Source: CAWDMN01 sp963803155
GTDB lineage: Bacteria; Acidobacteriota; Terriglobia; Versatilivoradales; Versatilivoraceae
NCBI GenBank assembly: GCA_963803155.1
Contig: CAWDMN010000030.1
Location: forward strand, 1 to 64,000
Reading direction: 5' to 3'
DNA: 64,000 nucleotides
Both the position numbers and the translations under genes were made by a program. How positions within the stretch are numbered: position 1 is the first letter of the stretch; every line of letters begins with the position of its first letter. The notes beneath the pieces were generated by a model. It had not been told where the DNA came from. It ran no database searches and saw only the letters and a list, made by a program, of their open reading frames with translations. Of this stretch, positions 19,949-28,517 are shown one piece after another.

Positions 19949-20127
19949 TGTAATTCAAAGTACCACAGGATAGAGAGTATGCCAAAGGATGGAATGCACG
20001 GGAGAGCGAGTCTCCCGGCGAGCCATTCTTATGTGCTATCTCTGCCCGGACAGGCTCGGCGGGAGGTTCGTCTATCCATACATTCTTCCCCGTGCACACT
20101 CTCTATCCTGTCGCACTTTGAATCACG
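19949..20127. repeat. palindromic element B with terminal inverted repeats
   Basis: Ends are inverted repeats: left ATTCAAAGTACCACAGGATA followed by GAGAGT (19953-19978), right ACTCTCTATCCTGTCGCACT followed by TTGAAT; all but 2-3 positions pair. Inside are smaller stems such as GGGAGA-gcgag-TCTCCC. About 180 bp with no coding capacity, consistent with a MITE-like or REP-like element. A degenerate relative is at 9411-9584. Confidence 0.7.
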
Positions 20128-20240
20128 ACCTTGGCCCCATCCTCCTTCCCTTTCCCCACATTCTTTTTACAATCAGCAGAGCGAATTTAAATGATTGGGC
20201 GCGATTTAGTCCAACAAATCGAGTATTATTCCGAATGCCG

Positions 20241-20270
20241 CTTTCGGCGTTCGGCTATCTTCGCCGAAAG
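20241..20270. other. perfect 9-bp hairpin
   Basis: CTTTCGGCG (20241-20249) pairs with CGCCGAAAG (20262-20270) around a 12-base loop. An AT-rich stretch follows (ATAATTTTTAATTC), so it could be a weak terminator, but no gene ends nearby. Confidence 0.4.
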
Positions 20271-20488
20271 GCCTATGGGATAATTTTTAATTCAATAAAG
20301 GTGGATGGAATCCGAAATTCTCTTTGAATATCCAACAATGCTGAGGCAATCCATCGATGGCTCGATAATCGTCGGATGAATTCCAGCATCTTGGAAAACG
20401 CGGATTCCGCCTCCTGGTCATTAAGCCAATCGAAAAACATCCAATCAAGCTCAACCTGGTGGGCTGCTGAAATCCGGGGGAGAATACC

Positions 20489-22815
20489 ATGGGTAATTCC
20501 AAGAGACAGAATAGGTACAAAAAATCCCGGAATCTCTCCCCCCTTCGGAACTCGCTCGTATCTTCTATGAGGGATCCGCCGATGGCATATTTATTGCCGG
20601 CCCCCGTGGGCAGTTAGTGGCCGTCAATCCGCAAGGAACTCAGCTTGCCGGCTATTCTCATGAGGAACTCCTCGGCATGACCCTCTCAGACCTGATCTGG
20701 GGGGAAGATCTTGCCCGCGATCCGATCCGCCTGGAGGATTTGCGGGACGGAGGAATCGCGACCAAGCAGCAGCATATCCTCCGGAAAGACGGCAGCCTGC
20801 TCCCGGTGGAGATTCGGGCCCGGTTGTTGCCGGAAGGGAACTTGCTGTGGATTGTGCACGACATCACTGAACGCAAGCGCACCGAAGCGGCACTGCACCG
20901 GAGCGAAGAACGCTTTCGCCGGCTTGCGGAAAACGCTCAGGACATGATTTGCCGCATGTCGCTGCCTGAGGGCATCTATGAGTATGTGAGTCCCGCGGCC
21001 GTTTCCGTGCTTGGATATTCTCCTGAGGAACTTTACACATCTCCGCTCATCCTCAAACAAATCATTCATCCCGATTGGCATGCGTATTTGGCGGAACAAT
21101 GGGCGCAAATGTTGGCAGGCCATGTTCCGCCAACCTACGAATACCAGATTGTTCACAAATCCGGTGAAACTCGATGGCTGAATCAGCGCAATATCCTCCT
21201 CCGTGATGCGGCAGGCCATCCCATTGCTATTGAAGGCATTGTCACTGACATCACGGAGCGCAAGCGGGCGGAAGAGGAACTGGCAAAGAGCGAGGATACA
21301 CTCCGCTGTCTCTTTCGCGCCGTCCCGGTGGGCCTGAGTATCGTCCAGAACCGTGTATTGCGCTCCGTCAACGACCGGCTTTGTCTGATCCTCGGCTATT
21401 CCGCCGAGCAGTTGCTGGGACATGGCACGCGAATGTTTTATGAAAGTGAAGAGGAGTACGATCGCGTGGGACGCACCTTCTATAATGATCTCTGGGCGAC
21501 AGGCTCCAGCTACATTGAAACGCTCCATCGCCGATCCGATGGCTCCGTCCGCGATATCGCTCTTTTTGCGGCGCCGTTGCGGCCAGATGACCGGACGGCG
21601 GGGGTGGCTGTGGCAACGCAGGACATAACTGAGCGCAAGCGGTCGGAGGAGGAAAAGACGAAGCTGCAAGACCAGTTGGTTCAGGCCCAGAAAATGGAAT
21701 CGGTAGGCCGCCTGGCGGGAGGCATCGCCCATGATTTCAACAATATGTTGGGTGTAATTCTCGGCCACGCGGAGCTGGGGCTGTTGCAGACCAAGTCGTC
21801 GCATCCCTTGCATGCCGCCCTCAGCGAAATCCAGCGGGCCGCCCAACGCTCCGCCAGCCTTACCCGGCAATTGCTGGCCTTCGCCCGCAAGCAGCCCATT
21901 GTACCCAAGGCATTGGATCTAAACGACACCATGGCGGGCATGCTCATGATGCTGCGGCGACTCATCGGCGAGAACATTAATCTTATCTGGAAGCCAGGAG
22001 CGGACTTGTGGCACGTCAAAATGGATCCCAGTCAACTGGATCAACTGCTGGCCAACTTGTGTGTCAACGCCCGCGACGCCATTGCCGGGGTGGGCAACAT
22101 TGTCATCGAGACAGGCAACGCCACTTTCGACGAGACCTTTTGCGCCGATCATAGGGGTTATTCCCCGGGAGAATTTATTCTGCTCTCCGTGAGCGACAAC
22201 GGCTGCGGCATGGACGAGGAAACACTGTCGCATATTTTCGAGCCCTTTTTCACCACCAAAAACCTGGGACAGGGCACCGGGCTGGGTCTGGCCACCGTGT
22301 ATGGCGTTGTGAATCAGAACGAGGGCTTCGTCCATGTTTCCAGTAAACAGAATATGGGGACAACCTTCAGGATATACTTTCCCCGGCACGCTCCCAGGGC
22401 TGAGCGGGCCGGGGCGGACATCCAAGCGAAACCGGCCATTTGCAACCATGAAACCGTGCTCGTGGTGGAGGACGAGCCGGCAATCTTGCAATTGAGCAAA
22501 AGCATGCTGGAAAAACTGGGATTTCAAGTGTTGATTGCGGACTCGCCGAGTGAGGCCTTCCGGCGCGCCAAAGAATACTCCGGCGAACTTCATCTGCTGA
22601 TGACCGATGTGTTAATGCCGGAGATGAACGGCCAGGATCTGGCCAAGCATATGTTGACGATCTACCCTCAAATCAAGCTGTTGTTCATGTCTGGCTACAC
22701 GAACGAAGTGATCGCCCACCGGGGAATTTTGAAGGATGGAATGCATTTCATCCAAAAACCATTCTCGACAAACGATCTGGCGGCCAAAGTGCGCGAGGCG
22801 ATGGTTCAGAAATAA
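20489..22815 (+). CDS. cytosolic hybrid histidine kinase (PAS x3-HisKA-HATPase-REC), frameshifted N-terminus
   Basis: Multi-PAS hybrid kinase without membrane helices. The uninterrupted frame runs to 22815 and has a usable GTG only at 20617, in the middle of the first PAS domain and without a ribosome-binding site. The same frame is open back to 20515 (SELARIFYEGSADGIFIAGP, a PAS start). A well-placed ATG at 20489 with GGGGGAG upstream reads into this frame if one C is added to the C6 run at 20538-20543, giving MGNSKRQNRYKKSRNLSPPS. Counting from 20617: PAS domains about 1-85, 95-220 and 225-345, His372 in GGIAHDFNN, HATPase GQGTGLGLA, and receiver Asp664 in MTDVLMPE. The signal and output are unknown. 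Confidence 0.88.
20538..20543 (+). other. probable frameshift site in C6 run
   Basis: Six consecutive C. One additional C would link the ATG at 20489, which has a good ribosome-binding site, to the long kinase frame. Confidence 0.5.
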
Positions 22816-22845
22816 AGCTGAAATTGTGATGTTCGGAGCCTGGAG

Positions 22846-22991
22846 GCCCTCATCCCGCTCTTCGCATCTCGTCGTAAGGGCAAAGCACTTCCATCCAGAT
22901 TGCTTCTCTTCCCCCCTACAACTTCGTTGGCGGCCGGATGCCCTCATCCCGCTCTTCGCGTCGCACCGTAAGGGTACGGCGCCTCCATCCA
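22846..22991. repeat. imperfect direct repeat downstream of the kinase gene
   Basis: GCCCTCATCCCGCTCTTCGC starts both copies (22846 and 22940) and CCATCCAG ends both (22898 and 22991), with CGTAAGGG in the middle of each. Two units of about 53 bases with 94-base spacing. No coding meaning was seen. Confidence 0.6.
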
Positions 22992-23252
22992 GCCTGTTCC
23001 CCTGCTCTGTGGAGTTCTCTGGAGACTGATCACCAAAAACCAAGTGACATTAGGCGGGATTCCGGCACTCCCAGGATATGCCGGATATCCCGGACTCGTG
23101 GTAAGAAATGCGGATAAGACCTGAGGCGTAAGCGAGTGATCAGGGCGGCGCTACAAAACCGTGCATCGCTATTGCATATCGAAAATCTCTCGAACGTTGT
23201 TGAGTGAAGCCCCCGCTTTTTCCCTCCCGAGCGAAAGGTCCGTGAAAAATTC
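22992..23252. other. intergenic region upstream of arsenic locus
   Basis: No gene was seen. It contains AAGCGAGTGATCAGGG (23130-23145), which recurs at 46271-46286. The ars promoter follows. Confidence 0.45.
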
Positions 23253-23281
23253 TTGACAGTACTTTCGTCAGATATTATATT
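23253..23281 (+). promoter_or_regulatory. ars locus promoter and probable ArsR operator
   Basis: TTGACA (23253-23258), a 17-base spacer and TATATT (23276-23281) form a near-consensus sigma-70 promoter 31 bases before the arsR start. The -10 region lies in an AT-rich dyad-like stretch (ATATTATATTTCGTTATATG), the usual place of an ArsR operator, so autorepression relieved by As(III) is likely. Confidence 0.75.
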
Positions 23282-23311
23282 TCGTTATATGAAGAAGTGA
23301 AGGAGTGATCC

Positions 23312-23671
23312 ATGCGACAATTGATGAGCATCACCAAGGCCCTTTCCGACGAAAACCGGGTTCGGATCCTGCTTTTTCTGAAAGAAAGCGAGTTGTGCCT
23401 TTGTCAGATCATTGAAGTGCTCCAGCTTTCAGCCGCTACCGTCTCCAAACATATGTCCATATTGTCATTGGCCGGCCTGGTAGACATTCGCAAAGAAGGC
23501 CGCTGGCATTACTACCGTTTGTCCAAAGAGCCCACGGTGGAGGCTGCTGCCGCCATGGAATTCCTGGTGAAGGCGCTCACGAGTTCCCGGCATATCAAGG
23601 ACGATAAGGCCCAAGTCAAGAAAGTGCTCAAGATGGATAAAGAGGAATTATGCTGCCACTACAAGGGATGA
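23312..23671 (+). CDS. arsR: ArsR-family arsenic-responsive repressor
   Basis: 119-residue winged-helix metalloregulator. The metal site ELCLCQ (about residues 30-35) matches the ELCVC motif of classical As(III)-sensing ArsR proteins, on the helix preceding the recognition helix (SAATVSKHMSILSLAGLV). The C-terminus carries a second CC pair (ELCCHYKG). AAGGAG precedes the ATG and a strong promoter lies just upstream. As first gene of the locus it most likely represses it until arsenite binds. Confidence 0.92.
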   Translation: MRQLMSITKALSDENRVRILLFLKESELCLCQIIEVLQLSAATVSKHMSILSLAGLVDIRKEGRWHYYRLSKEPTVEAAAAMEFLVKALTSSRHIKDDKAQVKKVLKMDKEELCCHYKG

Positions 23672-23731
23672 AGGTTCTCTCCATCTGCCCGCCAAAGTTC
23701 AAAGTGTGCAAAAAATTGGTGAGGAGAAGTT

Positions 23732-24178
23732 ATGCCTACAAGACAAAAGACCAAGATCCTTTTTCTCTGCACGGGCAATTCCTGCCGAAGCCAGATGGCG
23801 GAAGGATGGGCCAAGGCACTCAAGGCTGACACGCTTGACGCCTATTCGGCTGGCATTGAAACCCACGGCTTGAATCCTTATGCCGTGAAGGCCATGGCGG
23901 AAGTTGGAGTGGATATCTCCAGCCATCGCTCCAAGCTTCTTGGTGAAGTGAAAGACATTGTCTTCGATTACGTGATAACCGTCTGCGATCATGCCCATGA
24001 GAGTTGCCCTCTCTTCTCGGGCGGGACCAAAGTTCTTCACGCTGGGTTTGATGATCCGCCCAAGCTGGCCGCCAGCGCTCAAGACGATGAGCAGCGCATG
24101 GCTCCTTACCGGCGGGTTCGAGACGAGATTAGGGAATTTATCGTAAAGCTCCCTGAATTTTTGACGTCCCACCGATAG
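23732..24178 (+). CDS. arsC: arsenate reductase (thioredoxin-coupled, LMW-PTPase type)
   Basis: 148-residue cytosolic enzyme reducing As(V) to As(III). The P-loop CTGNSCR (Cys13-X5-Arg19) is followed by the second redox pair C...C in CDHAHESCP, the triple-cysteine relay of the thioredoxin-linked ArsC class. GAGGAG lies before the ATG. It follows arsR by 60 bases and is followed by arsM and acr3 on the same strand, so As(V) is reduced, then methylated or exported. The small thioredoxin-like protein at 26306 could be an electron donor. Confidence 0.93.
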   Translation: MPTRQKTKILFLCTGNSCRSQMAEGWAKALKADTLDAYSAGIETHGLNPYAVKAMAEVGVDISSHRSKLLGEVKDIVFDYVITVCDHAHESCPLFSGGTKVLHAGFDDPPKLAASAQDDEQRMAPYRRVRDEIREFIVKLPEFLTSHR

Positions 24179-24229
24179 ACCGGCCACATGCCTATTAACG
24201 AAACCAGAAGGTTAAAGAAGGAGGAAATA

Positions 24230-25072
24230 ATGGGATGCTGCGATAACCAAAAATCAGACATTTCGGCCCAAGAAACGATTCGCGAGGCCTATGGGAAGAT
24301 TGCCCTGCAAGGGGGAGGCTGTTGCGGAGGACTTTCTTCGACCTCCGCCCAAGCCTCGCAGGCCTTGGGATACCAATCGGATGAATTAGCGGTGTTGCCG
24401 GACGGGGCTGACATGGGACTCTCCTGCGGGAATCCTAATGCTCTTGCCGCATTGAAGCCGGGGGAAGTGGTTTTGGACTTGGGCAGTGGCGGTGGATTTG
24501 ATGTCTTCCTGGCGGCGCGGAAAGTCGAGCCATCGGGACAAGTGATCGGCGTGGACATGACTCCGGAAATGATCGCCAAGGCACGGAAAAACAAGATCGC
24601 CTTCCAAGCTCAAACCGGCTTAAATAACGTCGAATTCCGGCTGGGAGAGATTGAGCACCTGCCCGTGGCCAACAATTCGGTGGATGTGGTTCTTTCCAAT
24701 TGTGTGGTGAACCTTTCTGTCGATAAGGCTCAGGTTTGGCGCGAAGTATACCGGGTTCTCAAGCCCGGTGGGAGGGTGGCCATTTCCGATATTGCTTTGC
24801 TCAAGCCACTTCCTGACGAAGTTCGTTCATCCGTGGAAGCTTTGGTCGGCTGCATTGCTGGGGCGGTTTTTATAGAGGAAACCAAGCAATTTGTCAGGGA
24901 TGCTGGACTTGTCGATGCGGCGTACACCCCCCGAATTGAGTATGTACAAGCAATGAAGAACCTGCAAGATCCACTGTCCCAGAAAATCGGGTCCCTCTTG
25001 CCGGAAGGCCTGGACATTTGCGACTACATCACCAGCGTGGAGATCCAAGCTGTCAAGCCTCATCGAAAATAA
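24230..25072 (+). CDS. arsM: arsenite S-adenosylmethionine methyltransferase
   Basis: 280-residue class I SAM methyltransferase that methylates As(III). The start at 24230 is set by a near-perfect AAGGAGG site; it gives MGCCDNQKSD. N-terminal Cys pairs (GCC; GGGCCGG about residue 30), the SAM motif VLDLGSGGGFDVFLAARKV, and the two catalytic cysteines in SNCVVNLS and VGCIAGA are visible. Products are methylated, partly volatile arsenicals. Position between arsC and acr3 supports the call. Confidence 0.93.
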   Translation: MGCCDNQKSDISAQETIREAYGKIALQGGGCCGGLSSTSAQASQALGYQSDELAVLPDGADMGLSCGNPNALAALKPGEVVLDLGSGGGFDVFLAARKVEPSGQVIGVDMTPEMIAKARKNKIAFQAQTGLNNVEFRLGEIEHLPVANNSVDVVLSNCVVNLSVDKAQVWREVYRVLKPGGRVAISDIALLKPLPDEVRSSVEALVGCIAGAVFIEETKQFVRDAGLVDAAYTPRIEYVQAMKNLQDPLSQKIGSLLPEGLDICDYITSVEIQAVKPHRK

Positions 25073-25128
25073 ATGAATTGCTCGAAGAGATGCGAAATGA
25101 AGCAATCTGATTAAAAGAGGGAGTCACC

Positions 25129-26211
25129 ATGGAAAAAAAGGAAAGCCTGCGGCAGACCGGCACGATCAGACAACTTTCATTTTTAGACCGCTATTTGACG
25201 CTATGGATCTTTCTCGCCATGGCGGCAGGCGTTGGATCATTTTTCCTCGTGCCTGGAATCGAGGGTTTCATCAACCAATTCCAAGTGGGAACCACCAATT
25301 TGCCCATCGCCATTGGATTGATCCTAATGATGTACCCTCCCCTGGCCAAGGTGAAATATGAGGAACTGGGCGATGTCTTCCGCAACTGGAAAGTATTGGG
25401 CCTTTCGCTTCTTCAGAACTGGGTGATTGGCCCGATTTTGATGTTTCTCCTTGCCATCCTTCTTCTACCTGACAAACCGGAATACATGGTGGGCTTGATC
25501 ATGATTGGACTGGCCCGCTGCATTGCCATGGTTATTGTATGGAACGAACTGGCCAAGGGCGACACGGAATATTGCGCGGGCTTGGTAGCCTTCAATAGCA
25601 TTTTCCAAGTCCTCTTCTACAGCCTATATGCCTGGGTCTTCATCACCAAGCTTCCTCCTCTTTTTGGTCTGAGTGGGAGCATCGTCCAGGTCACCATGAG
25701 TGAAATTGCCAAGAGTGTCTTCATCTATCTGGGAATTCCTTTTCTGGCGGGACTTCTCACCCGGTTTGCTCTGCTCAAACTCAAAAGCAAGGAGTGGTAC
25801 GAACACTCTTTCATTCCCCGCATTAGCCCTCTGACTTTGATCGCCTTGCTTTTTACAATTGTCATTATGTTCAGCCTCAAGGGGGAAATGATCGTGCGAA
25901 TCCCACTGGACGTAGTGCGGATCGCCATCCCGTTGCTGATTTATTTTGTCTTGATGTTCCTGGTCAGTTTCTACATGGGTCACAAAGTCGGAGCGGATTA
26001 TTCCAAAACTGTCACTTTGAGCTTCACAGCAGCAAGTAACAACTTTGAGTTGGCGATTGCCGTGGCGGTGGCAGTGTTTGGAATTAACTCGGGGGCGGCC
26101 TTTGCGGCTGTTATTGGGCCATTGGTTGAGGTCCCCGTCTTGATTGGTTTGGTGAATGTTTCGCTCTGGTTCCAGCGACGTTATTATCAGTCGGCTCAGG
26201 CGGTGCAATGA
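25129..26211 (+). CDS. acr3: arsenite efflux permease Acr3
   Basis: 360-residue, ten-helix transporter of the ACR3 (bile/arsenite/riboflavin transporter) family that exports arsenite across the inner membrane. The diagnostic segment GLARCIAMVIVWNELAKGD in helix 4 contains the conserved Cys. The C-terminal FTAASNNFELAIAVAVAVFG motif is also typical. GAGGGAG precedes the ATG. It lies 56 bases after arsM and in the same transcript as far as spacing shows. Confidence 0.95.
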   Translation: MEKKESLRQTGTIRQLSFLDRYLTLWIFLAMAAGVGSFFLVPGIEGFINQFQVGTTNLPIAIGLILMMYPPLAKVKYEELGDVFRNWKVLGLSLLQNWVIGPILMFLLAILLLPDKPEYMVGLIMIGLARCIAMVIVWNELAKGDTEYCAGLVAFNSIFQVLFYSLYAWVFITKLPPLFGLSGSIVQVTMSEIAKSVFIYLGIPFLAGLLTRFALLKLKSKEWYEHSFIPRISPLTLIALLFTIVIMFSLKGEMIVRIPLDVVRIAIPLLIYFVLMFLVSFYMGHKVGADYSKTVTLSFTAASNNFELAIAVAVAVFGINSGAAFAAVIGPLVEVPVLIGLVNVSLWFQRRYYQSAQAVQ

Positions 26212-26305
26212 AGAGGTCAAATCGCGGGAATCCCTGGCTTCCTGCGGCCGCAACTAACACCTTGCCCACCGGCGGGTTTAACCCTCCAGATTTTTAGAGG
26301 ATACC

Positions 26306-26542
26306 ATGAGCATTATCAAAGTATTTGGACCCGGCTGCGCCAAGTGCAAGCAAACCGAGGAGGTTGTTCGCAAAGCGGTGGCGGAAGCCGGGATCGAAGC
26401 TTTCATTGAAAAAGTGACGGACATTCAAGCTATTTTGAGCCTGGGGATACTCGCCACTCCCGCAGTGACCGTGGATGGCCTTGTCAAATCAGCGGGCCGA
26501 GTGCCCACTTCCGGTGAGGTAAAACAGTGGCTGACGAAATAA
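26306..26542 (+). CDS. small thioredoxin-like protein (redox-active disulfide type)
   Basis: 78-residue thioredoxin-fold protein with active site GCAKC (CxxC, about residues 11-14) and the cis-Pro region ATPAVTVDG. This small family is frequently encoded in arsenic loci next to permeases and is also named ArsE-like where it accompanies arsF and arsG. It may supply electrons to ArsC or to arsenical reduction. AGAGGA precedes the start. The assignment to a particular reaction is inference. Confidence 0.8.
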   Translation: MSIIKVFGPGCAKCKQTEEVVRKAVAEAGIEAFIEKVTDIQAILSLGILATPAVTVDGLVKSAGRVPTSGEVKQWLTK

Positions 26543-26669
26543 TTTGTGGCGGCTCGCCAGTTTAATCGATCTGCCCTATTGAACGACGATCAAAGGGGGA
26601 ACGCAATTTCCTCTCCGCGATGGAAGTGGTTTGAATTGCCTGTCTATTCACGAATCAATAGGAGCTAAA

Positions 26670-27095
26670 ATGAAACAAATATCCATTTTTATCCTGCTGG
26701 TGATAACCATTTTGACTGTCACAAACACTCGCACCAAATCTTTTGCCGCGGATAATAAAGCCAAGTTTGTGGCCTATTATTTTCATGCCACGCAACGGTG
26801 TGTCACCTGCCGAAAAATCGAAGCCTTATCACGAGAAGCAGTTCAGAACTCATTTGCCAATGAGTTGAAGAACGGAACCCTTGCATTTCAGACTGTCAAT
26901 GTAGAGGAACCGCAAAACCGGCATTATATACAGGATTTTCGCCTATACACCAAATCGCTAGTAATCACCAAAATTGCGGGAGATAAAACTGAGCGGTTCC
27001 GCAACCTTCCCAAGGTATGGGAATTGGTTTATTCGCCCAAAGACTTTACCCAATACGTAAAAACCGAGATTTCATCTTTCATGACAGGCAAATAG
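26670..27095 (+). CDS. arsF: ArsF-like exported thiol protein
   Basis: 141-residue predicted exported protein, start at 26670 with AGGAGCT upstream. A signal peptide or membrane anchor (MKQISIFILLVITILTVTNT) precedes a thioredoxin-like domain beginning KFVAYYFHATQRCVTCRKIE, with a CxxC pair. It strongly resembles proteins annotated as ArsF, proposed partner of ArsE and ArsG in nitroaromatic arsenical resistance. The role in nitroreduction rests on family knowledge. It sits between the ArsE-like protein and an OsmC gene; the ArsG-like permease is about 2.9 kb downstream. Confidence 0.75.
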   Translation: MKQISIFILLVITILTVTNTRTKSFAADNKAKFVAYYFHATQRCVTCRKIEALSREAVQNSFANELKNGTLAFQTVNVEEPQNRHYIQDFRLYTKSLVITKIAGDKTERFRNLPKVWELVYSPKDFTQYVKTEISSFMTGK

Positions 27096-27174
27096 TGTCT
27101 GGGAAAGTAATTCATGGGCTCCAGAGGAATCCTGCCTCACAGAGTTCCTCTCTAACATTTCATAGGATTAATCC

Positions 27175-27636
27175 ATGACCACTCAATTTCCTCAATATTA
27201 CGAAAATAGGATTTATTGGATTGGCGAAAAGAAGGGACAGCTCACCGTACCGGGACTCCCTTCCCTGCAAGTCGCGACACCTCCGGAGTTTGACGGGCAT
27301 GAAGGATTTTGGTCCCCGGAGCACTACTTTGTGGCCGCGGTCAATTCTTGCGTGATGACTACTTTTATAGCCATTGCCCATTTATCGAAGCTGGCCTATG
27401 AGAGTTATGAGGCGCAGGCCACCGGAAAGTTAGATAAGCCTGAGGGACAGGGGTTGCAGTTCACTGAAATCACTATCCGGCCCACGCTCGTTATTTCCCA
27501 GAGTAAGGATTTGGAAAGGGCTGGCCGGATACTGCAAAAAGCTGAAAAGCAATGTCTGATTTCAAATTCCATCAAGGCTGTGGTCCACCTGGAGCCTCAG
27601 ATTCTGGTCGCAAATGGGGAAGATGACAAATCTTAA
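27175..27636 (+). CDS. OsmC-family protein 1
   Basis: 153-residue OsmC/Ohr-fold protein. It has the conserved first block (FDGHEGFWSPEHYFVAAVNSCVMTTFIAIA) with one reactive cysteine; the second Cys is in KQCLISNSIK. The family comprises thiol-dependent hydroperoxide reductases and related proteins of unknown function, some of which use lipoyl-linked electrons (established for Ohr/OsmC). It is 36 bases upstream of a lipoyl-carrier gene, which makes such a partnership attractive here. AGGATT precedes the start. Confidence 0.85.
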   Translation: MTTQFPQYYENRIYWIGEKKGQLTVPGLPSLQVATPPEFDGHEGFWSPEHYFVAAVNSCVMTTFIAIAHLSKLAYESYEAQATGKLDKPEGQGLQFTEITIRPTLVISQSKDLERAGRILQKAEKQCLISNSIKAVVHLEPQILVANGEDDKS

Positions 27637-27672
27637 TGCCCGCATTTCGGATACAGAAAAGGCGGAGGGTCT

Positions 27673-28110
27673 ATGCTTGAAATCATGGTCGACAAGTTTA
27701 TCTTCCGGGTCCAGGAGGAACGATATTACAGCGAAACTGGCGTCTGGGTGGCGGTGGAAGCCAAGCGAGCTAGAGTGGGCCTTTCCGATTTTGCCCAACA
27801 GTTAAACGGCGATGTGGCATTCGCCAGTGTCATACCTGTTGGGACTCAGGTGAGAGCCTCCGAGAGCTTCGGCAACATTGAGACCGTAAAAGCCATTCTG
27901 GATCTGCCCTCGCCCGTGACAGGCCGGATCGTGAAAATCAACCCGGATTTGGAAAACTCCCCGGAACTTATCAATCAAGACCCTTATGGCAAAGGATGGA
28001 TGGCCGTTCTGGAATTGGACCGCTGGGAGGAAGAAAAGAGTGTTCTATTGGACGCGCCACGGTATTTGGAATTGGTAAAACAGCAGGCCGAATTGGAGAT
28101 GAAGAAATGA
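27673..28110 (+). CDS. GcvH-like lipoyl carrier protein, stand-alone
   Basis: 145-residue biotinyl/lipoyl-type carrier resembling glycine-cleavage H protein. The lipoylation hairpin is SFGNIETVKAILDLPSPVTG with acceptor Lys73; the GKGWMAVLELDRW segment also matches H protein. No gcvT, gcvP or lipoate ligase gene is in the window, so it is unlikely to serve glycine cleavage here. It lies inside the arsenic locus between OsmC and two DGC genes, with its stop overlapping the next start (ATGA). Its lipoyl dithiol could shuttle electrons or bind As(III), which is inference. Confidence 0.85.
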   Translation: MLEIMVDKFIFRVQEERYYSETGVWVAVEAKRARVGLSDFAQQLNGDVAFASVIPVGTQVRASESFGNIETVKAILDLPSPVTGRIVKINPDLENSPELINQDPYGKGWMAVLELDRWEEEKSVLLDAPRYLELVKQQAELEMKK

Positions 28111-28517
28111 AACCAAAAGCTTTAATTATTCCATGCAGCGGCATTGGCAAAACTCTGGGGAGCGTGGCACGGGAAAGCGCTTTTAGAGTGGCCGAAGACT
28201 TGCGCCCAGGGACAAGCCAGCTCTTGCCTCTTTCCCTCCTCATATTGGGGGAGAAAGAAACACGAGAAATCCTTGCCAGTACTCCCGTTGTTGCCATTGA
28301 TGGATGCACGAAGTCTTGTGCCGCTAAAGTCGCCGCTGAACGGGGTGGCAAAGTGACGCAGGCTCTGCAGGTATCGGACATCTTCAAGCATTGCCGTGAG
28401 CTGAAACCTGAAGGGATCGCAGAGCTCAATGAGGCTGGCCATCGGCTTGCCCAGGCGCTAGCTGAAGAAGTGGCCCTGCTGGTGGATCAAATGAATGGAG
28501 AGGTGAAAAATGCCTGA
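28107..28517 (+). CDS. DGC-domain protein 1 (putative zinc-binding)
   Basis: 136-residue protein, start at 28107 overlapping the stop of the lipoyl-carrier gene. It shows the DGC-domain hallmarks: IPCSGIGKTLGSVARESAF at the N-terminus and AIDGCTKSCAAK (the DGC motif with a CxxxC pair) near residue 70. The family is annotated as putative metal-binding proteins without known function. The Cys residues of both motifs could form a metal or arsenic site. It overlaps the next DGC gene by 8 bases, so translation is coupled. Confidence 0.8.
   Translation: MKPKALIIPCSGIGKTLGSVARESAFRVAEDLRPGTSQLLPLSLLILGEKETREILASTPVVAIDGCTKSCAAKVAAERGGKVTQALQVSDIFKHCRELKPEGIAELNEAGHRLAQALAEEVALLVDQMNGEVKNA

Larger units (their letters stand above)
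19510..20488. other. long divergent intergenic region
   Basis: Nearly 1 kb between two divergently transcribed hybrid kinase genes. No protein gene was recognised. It contains palindromic element B (19949-20127) and a perfect 9-bp hairpin (20241-20270). It should contain the promoters of both kinases; no convincing -35/-10 pair was picked out. Confidence 0.5.

Noticed and set aside
22846..22991. CRISPR-like repeat pair
   Set aside because: Only two imperfect copies, with no regular short spacers and no cas genes in the window.
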